From the NCBI RefSeq assembly GCF_014199265.1, contig NZ_JACIJG010000013.1:49933-113932 (forward strand): a DNA stretch of 64,000 nucleotides, in the 5' to 3' direction. Each line of letters starts with the position of its first letter. Within the stretch, counting starts at the first letter, position 1. The notes beneath the pieces are model-generated. The model was not told the origin of the DNA, searched no databases, and was given only the letters and a program-made list of their open reading frames with translations. The position numbers and the translations under genes were made by a program. Shown piece after piece: positions 19,584 through 28,325 of this stretch. Source of the stretch: Brucella daejeonensis. GTDB lineage: Bacteria > Pseudomonadota > Alphaproteobacteria > Rhizobiales > Rhizobiaceae.

Positions 19584-20564
19584 ATGGCCGTCTATACCGA
19601 TATCAACGAAATCGAACTTGGCGCTTTTCTACAGCAGTACGACATCGGCACGCTGACTTCCTATAAGGGGATTGCCGAAGGGGTGGAGAATTCCAATTAC
19701 CTTCTGCACACGACCGCAGGCTCCTTCATTCTCACGCTTTATGAAAAGCGTACCAACCGGGAAGACCTGCCGTTCTTCCTCGGCCTGATGCGGCATCTGG
19801 CGAAGAGGGGGCTGGAATGCCCGCAGCCCGTTGTGCGCCGCGACGGGGCGATGATGGGCGACCTCGCCGGTCGGCCTGCGGCGATCGTTACCTTTCTCGA
19901 AGGCATGTGGATGCGCCGCCCCACCGTGGAGCACTGTGAAGCGGTCGGTGTAGGTCTGGCGCAGATGCATCTGGCGGGGGCGGATTTTGCCATGCATCGT
20001 CGTAATGGCCTGACGCTTCCCGACTGGCGCCCGTTGTGGAACCTCTCGCGTGAGCGCGCAGATTCGGTTGAACCGGGTCTGGTTGCCGAAGCCGAAGCCG
20101 ACCTCGATTTCCTCGAGAAGAACTGGCCCACCGATCTGCCGCAGGGCGTCATCCATGCCGATCTTTTCCCGGACAACGTTTTCTTTCTGGGCGACAGGCT
20201 GTCGGGTTTCATCGACTTCTATTTCGCCTGCACGGACATCTTGGCTTACGATGTCGCCGTCTGCCTGAATGCCTGGTGCTTCGAGAAGGATTTTTCCTAC
20301 AATCGCACCAAGGGTGCGGCGCTGTTGCGTGGTTACACATCAGTGCGCCCGCTCTCGATGGCGGAAGCCGACGCATTGCCGATTCTCGCACGCGGCGCGG
20401 CCATTCGTTTCATGCTGACCCGGCTCTACGATTGGCTGAACGTTCCCGAAGGCAGTTTCGTGGTGAAGAAAGATCCGATGGAATATGTGCGCAAGCAGCG
20501 CTTCCATCGCCAGATCGAAACCGCCGCCGAGTATGGTCTTGAGCGCCGGGGAGTGGCTGCGTGA
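19584..20564 (+). CDS. thrB: Homoserine kinase, APH-fold type
   Basis: Phosphorylates L-homoserine for threonine synthesis. The 326-residue protein belongs to the choline-kinase/aminoglycoside-phosphotransferase fold rather than the GHMP-type ThrB of enterics. It shows [13 protein letters not shown] near the start, the Brenner-type catalytic motif [13 protein letters not shown] and the metal-binding [11 protein letters not shown]. The partner enzyme, threonine synthase, is also in the window but 8 kb away on the other strand. It overlaps rnhA by 4 bp. Confidence 0.94.
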   Translation: MAVYTDINEIELGAFLQQYDIGTLTSYKGIAEGVENSNYLLHTTAGSFILTLYEKRTNREDLPFFLGLMRHLAKRGLECPQPVVRRDGAMMGDLAGRPAAIVTFLEGMWMRRPTVEHCEAVGVGLAQMHLAGADFAMHRRNGLTLPDWRPLWNLSRERADSVEPGLVAEAEADLDFLEKNWPTDLPQGVIHADLFPDNVFFLGDRLSGFIDFYFACTDILAYDVAVCLNAWCFEKDFSYNRTKGAALLRGYTSVRPLSMAEADALPILARGAAIRFMLTRLYDWLNVPEGSFVVKKDPMEYVRKQRFHRQIETAAEYGLERRGVAA

Positions 20565-21025
20565 AACGGATCGAAGCCTTTACGGACGGCGCGTGTTCCG
20601 GCAATCCCGGCCCCGGCGGCTGGGGCGCAATCCTGCGTTGGAACGACAATGTCAAGGAATTGAAGGGCGGCGAGGCGGAAACGACCAACAACCGCATGGA
20701 ACTGATGGCGGCGATCTCGGCGCTTTCTGCGCTGAAAGAACCCTGTGAGGTCGATCTCTACACGGACTCCGTCTATGTCCGCGACGGTATTTCAGGCTGG
20801 ATCGAGGGCTGGAAGCGTAACGGATGGAAAACTGCGGCCAGAAAACCGGTCAAGAATGCGGAACTCTGGCAGGCGCTCGATGAGGCGCGCAAGCCACATA
20901 AGGTCAACTGGCACTGGGTCAAGGGCCATGCCGGTCACCCGGAAAACGAACGCGCCGACGAATTGGCTCGCGAAGGGATGGAGCCGTTCAAATATAACGG
21001 TCATAAATCATTGAAGGTAAGATAA
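20561..21025 (+). CDS. rnhA: Ribonuclease HI
   Basis: RNase HI cleaves the RNA strand of RNA-DNA hybrids. 154 residues with the four acidic metal ligands: Asp9 in [16 protein letters not shown], Glu47 in NNRMELMA, Asp69 in LYTDSVYV and the late Asp in [11 protein letters not shown], plus HWVKGHAGH. It starts at a GTG inside the thrB stop (GTGA overlap), with GGGGAG upstream. A perfect hairpin terminator follows directly. Confidence 0.96.
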   Translation: MKRIEAFTDGACSGNPGPGGWGAILRWNDNVKELKGGEAETTNNRMELMAAISALSALKEPCEVDLYTDSVYVRDGISGWIEGWKRNGWKTAARKPVKNAELWQALDEARKPHKVNWHWVKGHAGHPENERADELAREGMEPFKYNGHKSLKVR

Positions 21026-21054
21026 GGGGCGGCATTTGCCGCCCCATTTGTTTT
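21026..21054. terminator. Bidirectional terminator, rnhA / peroxiredoxin
   Basis: GGGGCGGC and GCCGCCCC form a perfect 8-bp stem with an ATTT loop, followed by ATTTGTTTT on the plus strand. It sits between convergent genes. Confidence 0.8.
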
Positions 21055-21539
21055 CAAAGCTGTTCAAGGAGTGCAGCGGCTGCGGAAGTCACAGCCTGTC
21101 CCGGCTGATCTTCGATATTGAGCGTCTTGACTGCACCGTCTTCGACAATGGCGGAATAACGCTTGGAACGGATGCCGAGGCCACCGGCAGTGGCGTCGAG
21201 TTCAAGGCCCGCAGCCTTGGTGAAGGCGGCCGAACCGTCGGCAAGGAACAGAATCTTGTCTTCGCCGCCCGTGCTTTTTGCCCACGCATCCATGACGAAT
21301 GCGTCATTGACGGCGACAACGGCGATCTGGTCGACGCCCTTTGCCAGAATCGCGTCGCGATTTTCGAGATAGCCCGGCAGATGGTTCATGCTGCAGGTGG
21401 GCGTAAACGCGCCCGGAACGGCGAACAAAACGACCTTCTTGCCCTTGAAGACTTCATCGGTTGTCATCTCCTTGACGCCGTCCGCGGTCTTCACCTTGAA
21501 AGTCGCTGCAGGCAGTTTGTCGCCAACTTTGATCGTCAT
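21054..21539 (-). CDS. Peroxiredoxin, Prx5 type
   Basis: 161-residue thiol peroxidase of the Prx5 (PRX-like, redoxin) subfamily. The peroxidatic Cys49 lies in VPGAFTPTCSMNH. No other cysteine is present, so it works as a 1-Cys enzyme and needs an outside thiol such as glutathione/glutaredoxin for turnover. The length and the GGLGIRSKRYSAIVEDG segment are typical. AGGAGAA precedes the ATG. It is transcribed toward rnhA and shares a terminator with it. Confidence 0.92.
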   Translation of the reverse strand: MTIKVGDKLPAATFKVKTADGVKEMTTDEVFKGKKVVLFAVPGAFTPTCSMNHLPGYLENRDAILAKGVDQIAVVAVNDAFVMDAWAKSTGGEDKILFLADGSAAFTKAAGLELDATAGGLGIRSKRYSAIVEDGAVKTLNIEDQPGQAVTSAAAALLEQL

Positions 21540-21710
21540 CTGATTTCTCCTGAGGGCAGGGGGATGGGTTGCCGTCTGTTCCGCTGCCGATTGTCAAAAT
21601 TCCAGTCTCCCCGCGAAGCGCGGGCGGCACAGTTAACCCGATAACGGGCTGCGGGACAATTTCAAAACGCCGATACCGCCACCGGATGCGACAGAAAAAA
21701 CGCTGTGCCT

Positions 21711-22511
21711 TCAGTCGAGTTTCACTTGGCCGGAGACAGCCTTCCCGTTTTGAACGATCGTATAATCGATAACGGTATTCGTCGCTTGTCCCCGCAATTG
21801 CGCGACAAAGCGCCTGCCGGATTCGCCGCCATCGACGGCAACCACATCGGAGAGTCCGATCGTGTCGCTGGCGACGAACAGCTCTGCGGGGGCGGTCGGG
21901 TCGGGAAGGGTGAGGTCGAAGATCGCCTTGTCCTGTTCGCGTTTTGCCTCGCTGATGCCGAATGCCGAAGAGGCCTTCGTCGGGAGCCGGTCGAATGCGG
22001 TTTCGATGATGGTCCGCGCGGCAGTGGCCTGTGACGGCGATTGTGATCTCTCGCCGTCGAGCGGAAAATCGAAGGCCGCCTGTACGGGAACGCAGATCTT
22101 TTCGCAGACACCGAGGAAAACATGACCTTTCAAACGCTTGTCGTCCGGTGTCAGGCGAAACGTCACCGGTAGCGAGACCGGATGCTTGTAACCGATGCCG
22201 CCTTCATCTTCGCCGTCGAACCGGACAGGGGCGGGAAAGGCGATCTGTGCCTTCGCCTCGCCCTCGATATTGATCTGGGGAGGGACACCCGCATCGCCGG
22301 GGTTGCGCCAATAGGTTTTCCAGCCCGGCTGAAGCTCTATCTGCAAAGCGCCTCGCAATTCGCGATCCCCGATTTTTCCCGCGCCATTATCCTCAATGAT
22401 GACACGAACACGCCCGCCAGGTGTCTTCGTCCAGTCGGAGGTCGATGCCTGGGCTGGAAGCACCGGAACGGTGAGCAGAATGGAGGCGAGGGCGAGGATG
22501 CGAATAGTCAT
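21711..22511 (-). CDS. Periplasmic DsbD N-terminal-domain-like protein
   Basis: 266 residues: a signal peptide (ILALASILLTVPVLPAQA) and a beta-rich domain resembling the DsbD alpha domain, with WKTYWRNPGDAGVPP, GIGYKHPVSLPVTF and the two-cysteine motif FLGVCEKICVPVQA. In DsbD this domain passes electrons to periplasmic thiol proteins; here it is free-standing, without the membrane and thioredoxin parts, so its electron source is unknown. The ATG at 22511 is chosen for the signal peptide; it lacks a clear ribosome binding site, and a start at 22589 is possible. Divergent from yqgE. Confidence 0.75.
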   Translation of the reverse strand: MTIRILALASILLTVPVLPAQASTSDWTKTPGGRVRVIIEDNGAGKIGDRELRGALQIELQPGWKTYWRNPGDAGVPPQINIEGEAKAQIAFPAPVRFDGEDEGGIGYKHPVSLPVTFRLTPDDKRLKGHVFLGVCEKICVPVQAAFDFPLDGERSQSPSQATAARTIIETAFDRLPTKASSAFGISEAKREQDKAIFDLTLPDPTAPAELFVASDTIGLSDVVAVDGGESGRRFVAQLRGQATNTVIDYTIVQNGKAVSGQVKLD

Positions 22512-22696
22512 GGAGGAAGGATGGAACGAAAAAATGGCCGCTTCAAGCCCAATTATGCCGCCAGATAATGTCGCAATGATTGCGGGCATTTAGAGCCATT
22601 GCGATTGCCGTTTCATATAAACGCTTCCCGCGTCGAAGCCTGCCTTTGACATAAATGACCATTGTTATTTTATGCAGTCTTGCTACCTTCATACTT

Positions 22697-23299
22697 ATGT
22701 CGAATATCAAAACGCCGACCAGAGAGCAGGGCTTTCTAAACGGGCAATTCCTGCTTGCCATGCCCGGAATGAGCGATGAGCGTTTTACGCGGTCGGTGGT
22801 TTATATCTGCGCCCACTCGGACGAGGGGGCCATGGGCTTCATCATCAACCAGTTGCAGCCGGTGGAGTTTCCGGACCTGCTGCGCCAGATTGGCGTCGTC
22901 GATGAGGATGAACTGATTGTCCTGCCGGAAAAGGCGCAGAATATGTTGGTGCGTAATGGCGGGCCGGTCGACCGCACGCGCGGTTTCGTGCTGCATTCGG
23001 ACGACTATATGGTAGATTCGACAATGCCCGTTGCCGAAGAAGTCTGTCTGACCGCGACCGTCGATATTCTGCGCGCTATCTATGGCGGCAGGGGGCCTTC
23101 ACGCGCCTTGATGGCACTTGGCTATTCCGGCTGGGCACCGGGGCAGATTGAAGCGGAACTGGCCGAAAACGGCTGGCTTACCTGCGATGCACCGCTGGAT
23201 ATGCTGTTTGATAGCGACATCGAAGACAAATATTCCCGCCTCATGCTTCACATGGGCATCTATATGTCCAGGCTCGTATCCGATGCGGGCCATGCTTGA
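22697..23299 (+). CDS. YqgE/AlgH family protein
   Basis: 200 residues of the UPF0301 family, with [52 protein letters not shown] and [16 protein letters not shown]. The biochemical role is unknown; a link to alginate regulation in Pseudomonas gave the name AlgH. The ATG at 22697 gives the usual length; a start at 22655 would add a short hydrophobic leader ([13 protein letters not shown]) that is not typical of this cytosolic family. Three 8-bp repeats follow its stop. Confidence 0.88.
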   Translation: MSNIKTPTREQGFLNGQFLLAMPGMSDERFTRSVVYICAHSDEGAMGFIINQLQPVEFPDLLRQIGVVDEDELIVLPEKAQNMLVRNGGPVDRTRGFVLHSDDYMVDSTMPVAEEVCLTATVDILRAIYGGRGPSRALMALGYSGWAPGQIEAELAENGWLTCDAPLDMLFDSDIEDKYSRLMLHMGIYMSRLVSDAGHA

Positions 23300-23301
23300 T
23301 G

Positions 23302-23325
23302 AGGGAGTAAGGGAGTAAGGGAGTA
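23302..23325. repeat. Three perfect tandem copies of AGGGAGTA
   Basis: AGGGAGTA repeats three times without change just after the yqgE stop. Eight-bp tandem arrays of this kind are the basis of variable-number typing loci in Brucella, although the unit here is not the well-known AGGGCAGT. Confidence 0.75.
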
Positions 23326-23350
23326 AGCTAAAAATAACTTGTTTTAGCTT
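23325..23350. terminator. A+T-rich hairpin between convergent yqgE and the GGDEF-EAL gene
   Basis: AAGCTAAAA and TTTTAGCTT form a 9-bp stem with an 8-nt loop and could stop transcription from both sides. Confidence 0.5.
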
Positions 23351-23374
23351 ATCCGCTTCTTTTTCATTCCGCTA

Positions 23375-26272
23375 TCAAGCCGCTGCCGCATCCAGTTGCT
23401 CGCGGATCATCCGGGTCGCTTCATCACGGCTGGTCGGCTGGCCGAACATGAAGCTCTGCACATATTCACAGCCCATCTGGCGTAACTGGAGCGCATCGCT
23501 TTCGCTCTCCACACCTTCAGTGACGACTGCCAGACCGAGATCATGCGCCATGCTGACGATGGAGCGCAGCAAGGTCGCCTTCTGCGGCTGGTCGCCTTTC
23601 ACGAAGGAGCGGTCGATCTTGATGATATCGAACGGGAAGCGCGTCAGATAGGCAAGCGACGAATAGCCGGTGCCGAAATCATCGAGTGAGAGGCCGATAC
23701 CCATGGTCTTCAGACGGGCGAGCACGTAGGCGGACTGTTCCGGGTTTTCCATCAGGACGGATTCGGTCAGTTCCAGTTTCAGGCTGCCCGGATTGAGATG
23801 AATGCGCGACAGCACCGAGCGGACATCGTTGATGAGGTCCTGACGAATGAGTTGCGTTGAGGAGAGATTGACCGAAACGAAGAGTTCCAGTTTCGGGAAA
23901 AGTTCCTGCCAGGCGAACAGGTCTTCCGCCGCGCGTTGCATCGCGAAAAGTCCGAGCTGGATGATCAGTCCGGAATTTTCGGCAATCGGGATGAATTCCG
24001 ATGGCGAGATTGCACCGCGTCGCGGATGTTCCCAGCGCATGAGGGCTTCGAAACCGGCTATGGTGCCTTCATCGAGTTTGACGATGGGCTGGTAGACGAG
24101 GCTGATCTCGTCGCGCTCGAGCGCGCGGCGCAGATCGGATTCGAGCTGGAGCTTGTCGCTGCCGATAGCGCGGAACGCCGGGCGGAACGGTTCGATACGG
24201 TCGCCGCCGAAGCGCTTTGCCTGATACATGGCAAGCTCTGCGTCCTTCACGAAATCTTCCGCCGTCGTGGCCGTTTTCGTCCAGGTGATGAGGCCGACGG
24301 AAGCCGTCAGCACGATTTCACGTTTCGCATAGGAAATCGGTGCGCGCACGGCTTGACGCAGCGCTTCGGCAAAGGATGCGATACGTCCCGGATCGCTTTC
24401 GGATGCGAGCAGCAGACCGAACTGGTCGGAAGAAAGGCGCGACAGCGTGTCCTGCGGCTTCATGAGACGCGCAAGGCGGCGTGAAACCGTGAGCAGGATC
24501 GTGTCGCCCGCCGACATGCCCAGACTGTCGTTGACCTGTTTGAAGCGGTCGATATCGATGATGAACACCGTTGGATGCAGGGTGCTTTCCCCGCGCGCCA
24601 TATTCATGATGTTGCTGAGACGGTCGAGGAAAAGCTCGCGATTGGGCAGGCCGGTCAGATTGTCGTGCACGGCATCGTGCAGCAGGCGCTCCTCGGCCTT
24701 CTTCTGCTCGGTGACGTTGACCAGCGTGCCGACGCAGCGGACCACTTCGCCGTCCGAACCGATAACCGGTCGCGCGCGCAGCGCATACCAGTGATAATGC
24801 CCGTCATTGGCGCGCAGGCGGAATATCTGTCCGATGCGGCCGCGCCGGTTTTCCAGAATGGCATCGAGCGTCGAGCGAAACCGGTCGCGGTCGTCCGTAT
24901 GCATGGCAGGCAGCCAGTTGCGGACGGGACCTTGCAGGCTGCTGGCGGTGCTGCCGAGATAGTTGGTGATGTCGGGCGTCGTTACCACGCGATCACGCGG
25001 TACGTCCCAGTCCCACACGATGTCGCCCGCGCCGATGACGGCAAGCGCCTGCCGCTCCATGTCGGACAGAAGTCCCTGTTGCAGCGCTCCGCCCGCAAAG
25101 GCGTGCTGCATGACGGTGAAACCGATCAGCAGGACGATGAGGACGAGGCCGCCACCAAGGGCGGGTTGCACGATATCGTTGTCGAGTTGGCCGGAAACGG
25201 TCATCCACGCGCCAAGGAGCCATATCAGCGTGAGAAGCCATGCCGGTATGAGCATGACGGCGCGGTCGTATCCCTTGACGGCCAGATAGCCGATGATCGC
25301 AACGCCGGATAGAACCGTGAGCGCCAGCGATATGCGCGCAATGCCGGAGGCAATCGGCGGATCAAACACGGCCACGCCTGCAAGCGCCAGCAGACCCAGA
25401 ACCCACGTCACCGCGCCATAGCTGAAATGATCGTGCCAGCGATTGAGGTTGAGATAGGTGAAAAGGAAGATCACAAGCGAGGCGGCAAGCGCCACTTCCG
25501 TGCCCGCGCGCCAGATCTGCTCATTGCCCGGCGTGATCTCCATCAGCTTGTTCCAGAAGCCGAAATCGACGCAGATATAGGCCAGAACAGCCCAGGCGAG
25601 CGCTGCCGTTGCCGGAAACAGTGAAGTCCCCTTGACGACGAAAAGAATGGTCAGGAACAGGGCCAGAAGACCCGAAATGCCAAGCAGGATGCCGCGATAC
25701 AGCGTGTAGGAATTTACGGCGTCCTTGTAGGCTTCCGGCTCCCACAGATAAAGCTGCGGCAGATTGTGCGAGGAAAGCTCGGCAACGAAGGTGATCACAC
25801 TGCCCGGATTGAGCGTGATGCGGAAAACGTCGGCGTCGGTGCTTGGCTGGCGATCCAGCGCAAAGCCTTCGCTCGGCGTGATCGATGCGATGCGCGGAGA
25901 ACCGAGATCGGGCCAGATAACGCCCGAACCGACGAGCCGGAAATGTGGCGCGACGATCAGGCGGTCGATCTGTTCGTCGGTGGGATTTGCGATCGAAAAA
26001 GCGGCCCAGTCTCCCGAGGCCTTGCTGTTCTGATCCGCCTGCACCTCGATGCGGCGAACAATACCGTCAGGGCCGGGCACGGTCGAGACCTGCACGCTTT
26101 CGCCCTTGTTGCGCAACAGTTCGACAGCGCGTGACAGATCGAGGGCCGTGTCTTCCTTCGAAATCTTGATGGGTTCGATGGCCGATGCATGGACGATTGA
26201 AAAAGTCAGAAAGACCATAAGCGCCAGAATGCGGACGCCAGCTTCAGACAATTTTTCTGCAAAACTCTTCAC
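23375..26272 (-). CDS. Membrane 7TM-PAS-GGDEF-EAL c-di-GMP protein
   Basis: 965 residues. Order: a signal peptide (1-31), a periplasmic beta-sandwich of the 7TMR-DISM type, about seven to eight helices (from YRGILLGISGLLALFLTILF), a PAS fold (WYALRARPVIGSDGEVVR) and GGDEF then EAL domains. The GGDEF active site reads LSSDQFG instead of GGDEF, so cyclase activity is unlikely. The EAL half keeps its catalytic residues: FEALMRW, VNLSS, LELTES, DDFGTGYSS, IIKIDRSFVKG and VTEGVE. It is therefore most likely a membrane-bound c-di-GMP phosphodiesterase whose GGDEF domain may bind GTP as an allosteric sensor. It overlaps the GNAT gene by 4 bp. Confidence 0.9.
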   Translation of the reverse strand: MKSFAEKLSEAGVRILALMVFLTFSIVHASAIEPIKISKEDTALDLSRAVELLRNKGESVQVSTVPGPDGIVRRIEVQADQNSKASGDWAAFSIANPTDEQIDRLIVAPHFRLVGSGVIWPDLGSPRIASITPSEGFALDRQPSTDADVFRITLNPGSVITFVAELSSHNLPQLYLWEPEAYKDAVNSYTLYRGILLGISGLLALFLTILFVVKGTSLFPATAALAWAVLAYICVDFGFWNKLMEITPGNEQIWRAGTEVALAASLVIFLFTYLNLNRWHDHFSYGAVTWVLGLLALAGVAVFDPPIASGIARISLALTVLSGVAIIGYLAVKGYDRAVMLIPAWLLTLIWLLGAWMTVSGQLDNDIVQPALGGGLVLIVLLIGFTVMQHAFAGGALQQGLLSDMERQALAVIGAGDIVWDWDVPRDRVVTTPDITNYLGSTASSLQGPVRNWLPAMHTDDRDRFRSTLDAILENRRGRIGQIFRLRANDGHYHWYALRARPVIGSDGEVVRCVGTLVNVTEQKKAEERLLHDAVHDNLTGLPNRELFLDRLSNIMNMARGESTLHPTVFIIDIDRFKQVNDSLGMSAGDTILLTVSRRLARLMKPQDTLSRLSSDQFGLLLASESDPGRIASFAEALRQAVRAPISYAKREIVLTASVGLITWTKTATTAEDFVKDAELAMYQAKRFGGDRIEPFRPAFRAIGSDKLQLESDLRRALERDEISLVYQPIVKLDEGTIAGFEALMRWEHPRRGAISPSEFIPIAENSGLIIQLGLFAMQRAAEDLFAWQELFPKLELFVSVNLSSTQLIRQDLINDVRSVLSRIHLNPGSLKLELTESVLMENPEQSAYVLARLKTMGIGLSLDDFGTGYSSLAYLTRFPFDIIKIDRSFVKGDQPQKATLLRSIVSMAHDLGLAVVTEGVESESDALQLRQMGCEYVQSFMFGQPTSRDEATRMIREQLDAAAA

Positions 26273-26889
26273 GAGCGTTCAACCTTGCCATTGATCACGC
26301 GGCCATTCGTCATACGTTTGTCGCTTTCTATCAGGGCGAAAAGCAGGTGATCCTGCCAGAAGCCGTTTATCTTGAGATAGGAGCGCAATAGTCCTTCTCT
26401 CTGAAATCCGGCTTTTTCGAGAAGCCGTATCGAACGTACATTATGGGGAATACAGGCTGCTTCGAGCCTGTGCAACCGCAGTTGATCGAATGCGAAGGGG
26501 ATAATGAGCGATAGCGCTTCCGTCATGTATCCCTTGCCTGCAAATGGCGCACCGCTCCAATAGCCGATCATGCCGTTTTGCCCGACACCACGCCGGATGT
26601 TGCCCAGCGTGATGCCGCCAACCAGCTTGTTCTCGCCATTGCGGAAAATGAAGAACGGATAACCGGTCCCGGCAGAAATTTCGTCCTGAAAACGGCGTAT
26701 ACGATGGCGGAAGGCGCTCTTTGTGAGATCGTCCTCGGGCCATGTCGGTTCCCAGGGAGTGAGAAAAGCCCGGCTCTGTTCGCGCAGGCTGGCCCAGCTC
26801 GCATAATCGCTCATCAGCGGCTCGCGCAGATAGATGCGCTGCCCACGCAAAACAGTCGGATTGTTTCGGCGGAACGGCAGGCTGATCAT
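26269..26889 (-). CDS. GNAT N-acetyltransferase, RimJ type
   Basis: 206 residues of the RimI/RimJ acetyltransferase family: TVLRGQRIYLREPLMSDY at the start, the acetyl-CoA pyrophosphate loop PFAGKGYMTEAL, and RLEAACIPHNVRSIRLLEKAGFQREG at the end. The closest assignment is N-terminal acetylation of ribosomal protein S5 (RimJ), but GNAT substrates cannot be told from sequence. Its stop overlaps the start of the GGDEF-EAL gene by 4 bp, so the two are translationally coupled. An inverted repeat separates it from the M16 peptidase gene upstream. Confidence 0.85.
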   Translation of the reverse strand: MISLPFRRNNPTVLRGQRIYLREPLMSDYASWASLREQSRAFLTPWEPTWPEDDLTKSAFRHRIRRFQDEISAGTGYPFFIFRNGENKLVGGITLGNIRRGVGQNGMIGYWSGAPFAGKGYMTEALSLIIPFAFDQLRLHRLEAACIPHNVRSIRLLEKAGFQREGLLRSYLKINGFWQDHLLFALIESDKRMTNGRVINGKVERS

Positions 26890-26895
26890 GACGGG

Positions 26896-26967
26896 TTAGG
26901 GGAGTATGCGAATAGGGGAGTAGGGGAATAGGAAAAACAAAATGTTCAACATCACATACTCCCCTAA
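26896..26967. repeat. Inverted repeat with GGGGAGTA-type arms
   Basis: TTAGGGGAGTATG (26896-26908) is matched perfectly by CATACTCCCCTAA (26955-26967). Between them are further GGGGAGTA and GGGGAATA units, close relatives of the AGGGAGTA array at 23302. Confidence 0.7.
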
Positions 26968-26979
26968 TCACTTATTCCC

Positions 26980-28272
26980 TTAAACAGCAATCTTCCTCGT
27001 ATGCGCATTCGTCGAAAGCGCATCCGACAATCCTTCGAAGTTCATCAGCCGGCCGACAGGGCCAACTCCTGCGATCGTCGGCTTGCTGTCCAGGAACAGA
27101 CGTCCGGCGAGGTCGGTCAGCCGTTGCGGCGTAATCAGGGACAGGCGGTCCATCAATTCGCTGTTTTCGACCGGCCGGCCATAAAGCAGGAATTGCCGTG
27201 CGATCTGTCCGGCACGGCTCGCAGCGCTTTCCTGCGACATGAGAAGGCTCGCTCGATATTGCGCGCGGGCACGATCCACTTCCTCCAGACTGATGGAGTC
27301 GCTGGCCTTGTGAAGTTCATTGATGAGAACCGGAACGAGTTCAACCAGTTCGTCGCGCCCGGTAGCGGCGTGAATGCCGAACAGGCCGGTGTCCGAAAAG
27401 CCCCAATGGAAGGCATAGACCGAATAGCAAAGGCCGCGCTTTTCGCGCACTTCCTGGAAAAGGCGGGAGGACATGCCTCCGCCCAGCACCATGGAAAGGA
27501 GCTGCGACGCGTAAAAATCGCGCACATGGTAGGCGCGTCCCTCGAAGCCGATCAGCACCTGCGCGTCCATGAGCTCGCGGTTCTCGCGGAAGTCGCCCCC
27601 AACATAGTGAGCAAGATCGAGCGCCGGCGCCGTATTGTGGGCGCGGAAACCGCCGAGGCGCTTTTCGACCTCTTTCACGAAGGCATCGTGATCGACACCG
27701 CCGGCAGCCGTCACGACCATGCGGTCGGCGCTGTACTGTTCGTCCATATATTGGCGCAGATCGGCGGAGGTGAAGGCCATGACCGTATCCGGCTCGCCGA
27801 GAATGGCGCGCCCGATGGGCTGATGACGGTAAGCCGTTTCGGTGAAACGGTCGAAAACAATATCGTCGGGCGTATCGTGCGCCGCGCCGATCTCCTGCAT
27901 GATGACGTGTTTTTCGCGTTCCAGTTCCGCTTCGTCGAACCTGGAAGCGGTCAGGATGTCCGACAGGATATCGATGGCCAGCGGCACGTCATTACGCAAT
28001 ACACGGGCATAATAGGACGTGGTTTCGACACTGGTGGCGGCATTGATCTCGCCACCGACATTCTCGATATCCGATGCGATCTGCCATGCAGAACGATTTT
28101 CCGTGCCCTTGAAGGCCATATGCTCAAGCAGATGCGCAATGCCGTGCCTGTCGGCGGCTTCGTTTCGCGCTCCGGCTTTTACCCATATTCCAAGCGCCAC
28201 GCTTTCCACGTGAGGCATCGTATCGGTGGCTATCGTCAACCCGTTGGGAAGACGCGTTACTTCAACACCCAT
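26980..28272 (-). CDS. M16 family zinc peptidase, processing-peptidase type
   Basis: 430 residues of the pitrilysin/mitochondrial-processing-peptidase family. The inverted zinc motif HxxEH is His47-Glu50-His51 (AHLLEHMAFKGT), with the third ligand Glu in ELEREKHVIMQEIG. The N-terminal half is catalytic, the C-terminal half the usual inactive copy. The substrate is unknown; alphaproteobacterial members are thought related to the ancestor of the mitochondrial enzyme. The start at 28272 has GGGAGC upstream; the frame continues 51 codons further as a basic, non-conserved stretch. It lies 53 bp after thrC in the same direction, a frequent alphaproteobacterial pairing. Confidence 0.92.
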   Translation of the reverse strand: MGVEVTRLPNGLTIATDTMPHVESVALGIWVKAGARNEAADRHGIAHLLEHMAFKGTENRSAWQIASDIENVGGEINAATSVETTSYYARVLRNDVPLAIDILSDILTASRFDEAELEREKHVIMQEIGAAHDTPDDIVFDRFTETAYRHQPIGRAILGEPDTVMAFTSADLRQYMDEQYSADRMVVTAAGGVDHDAFVKEVEKRLGGFRAHNTAPALDLAHYVGGDFRENRELMDAQVLIGFEGRAYHVRDFYASQLLSMVLGGGMSSRLFQEVREKRGLCYSVYAFHWGFSDTGLFGIHAATGRDELVELVPVLINELHKASDSISLEEVDRARAQYRASLLMSQESAASRAGQIARQFLLYGRPVENSELMDRLSLITPQRLTDLAGRLFLDSKPTIAGVGPVGRLMNFEGLSDALSTNAHTRKIAV

Positions 28273-28325
28273 AAGCAAACTGCTCCCTGCATTCCCGCTC
28301 TGTTCTCGTCTCGGGGGCCGGTTCC

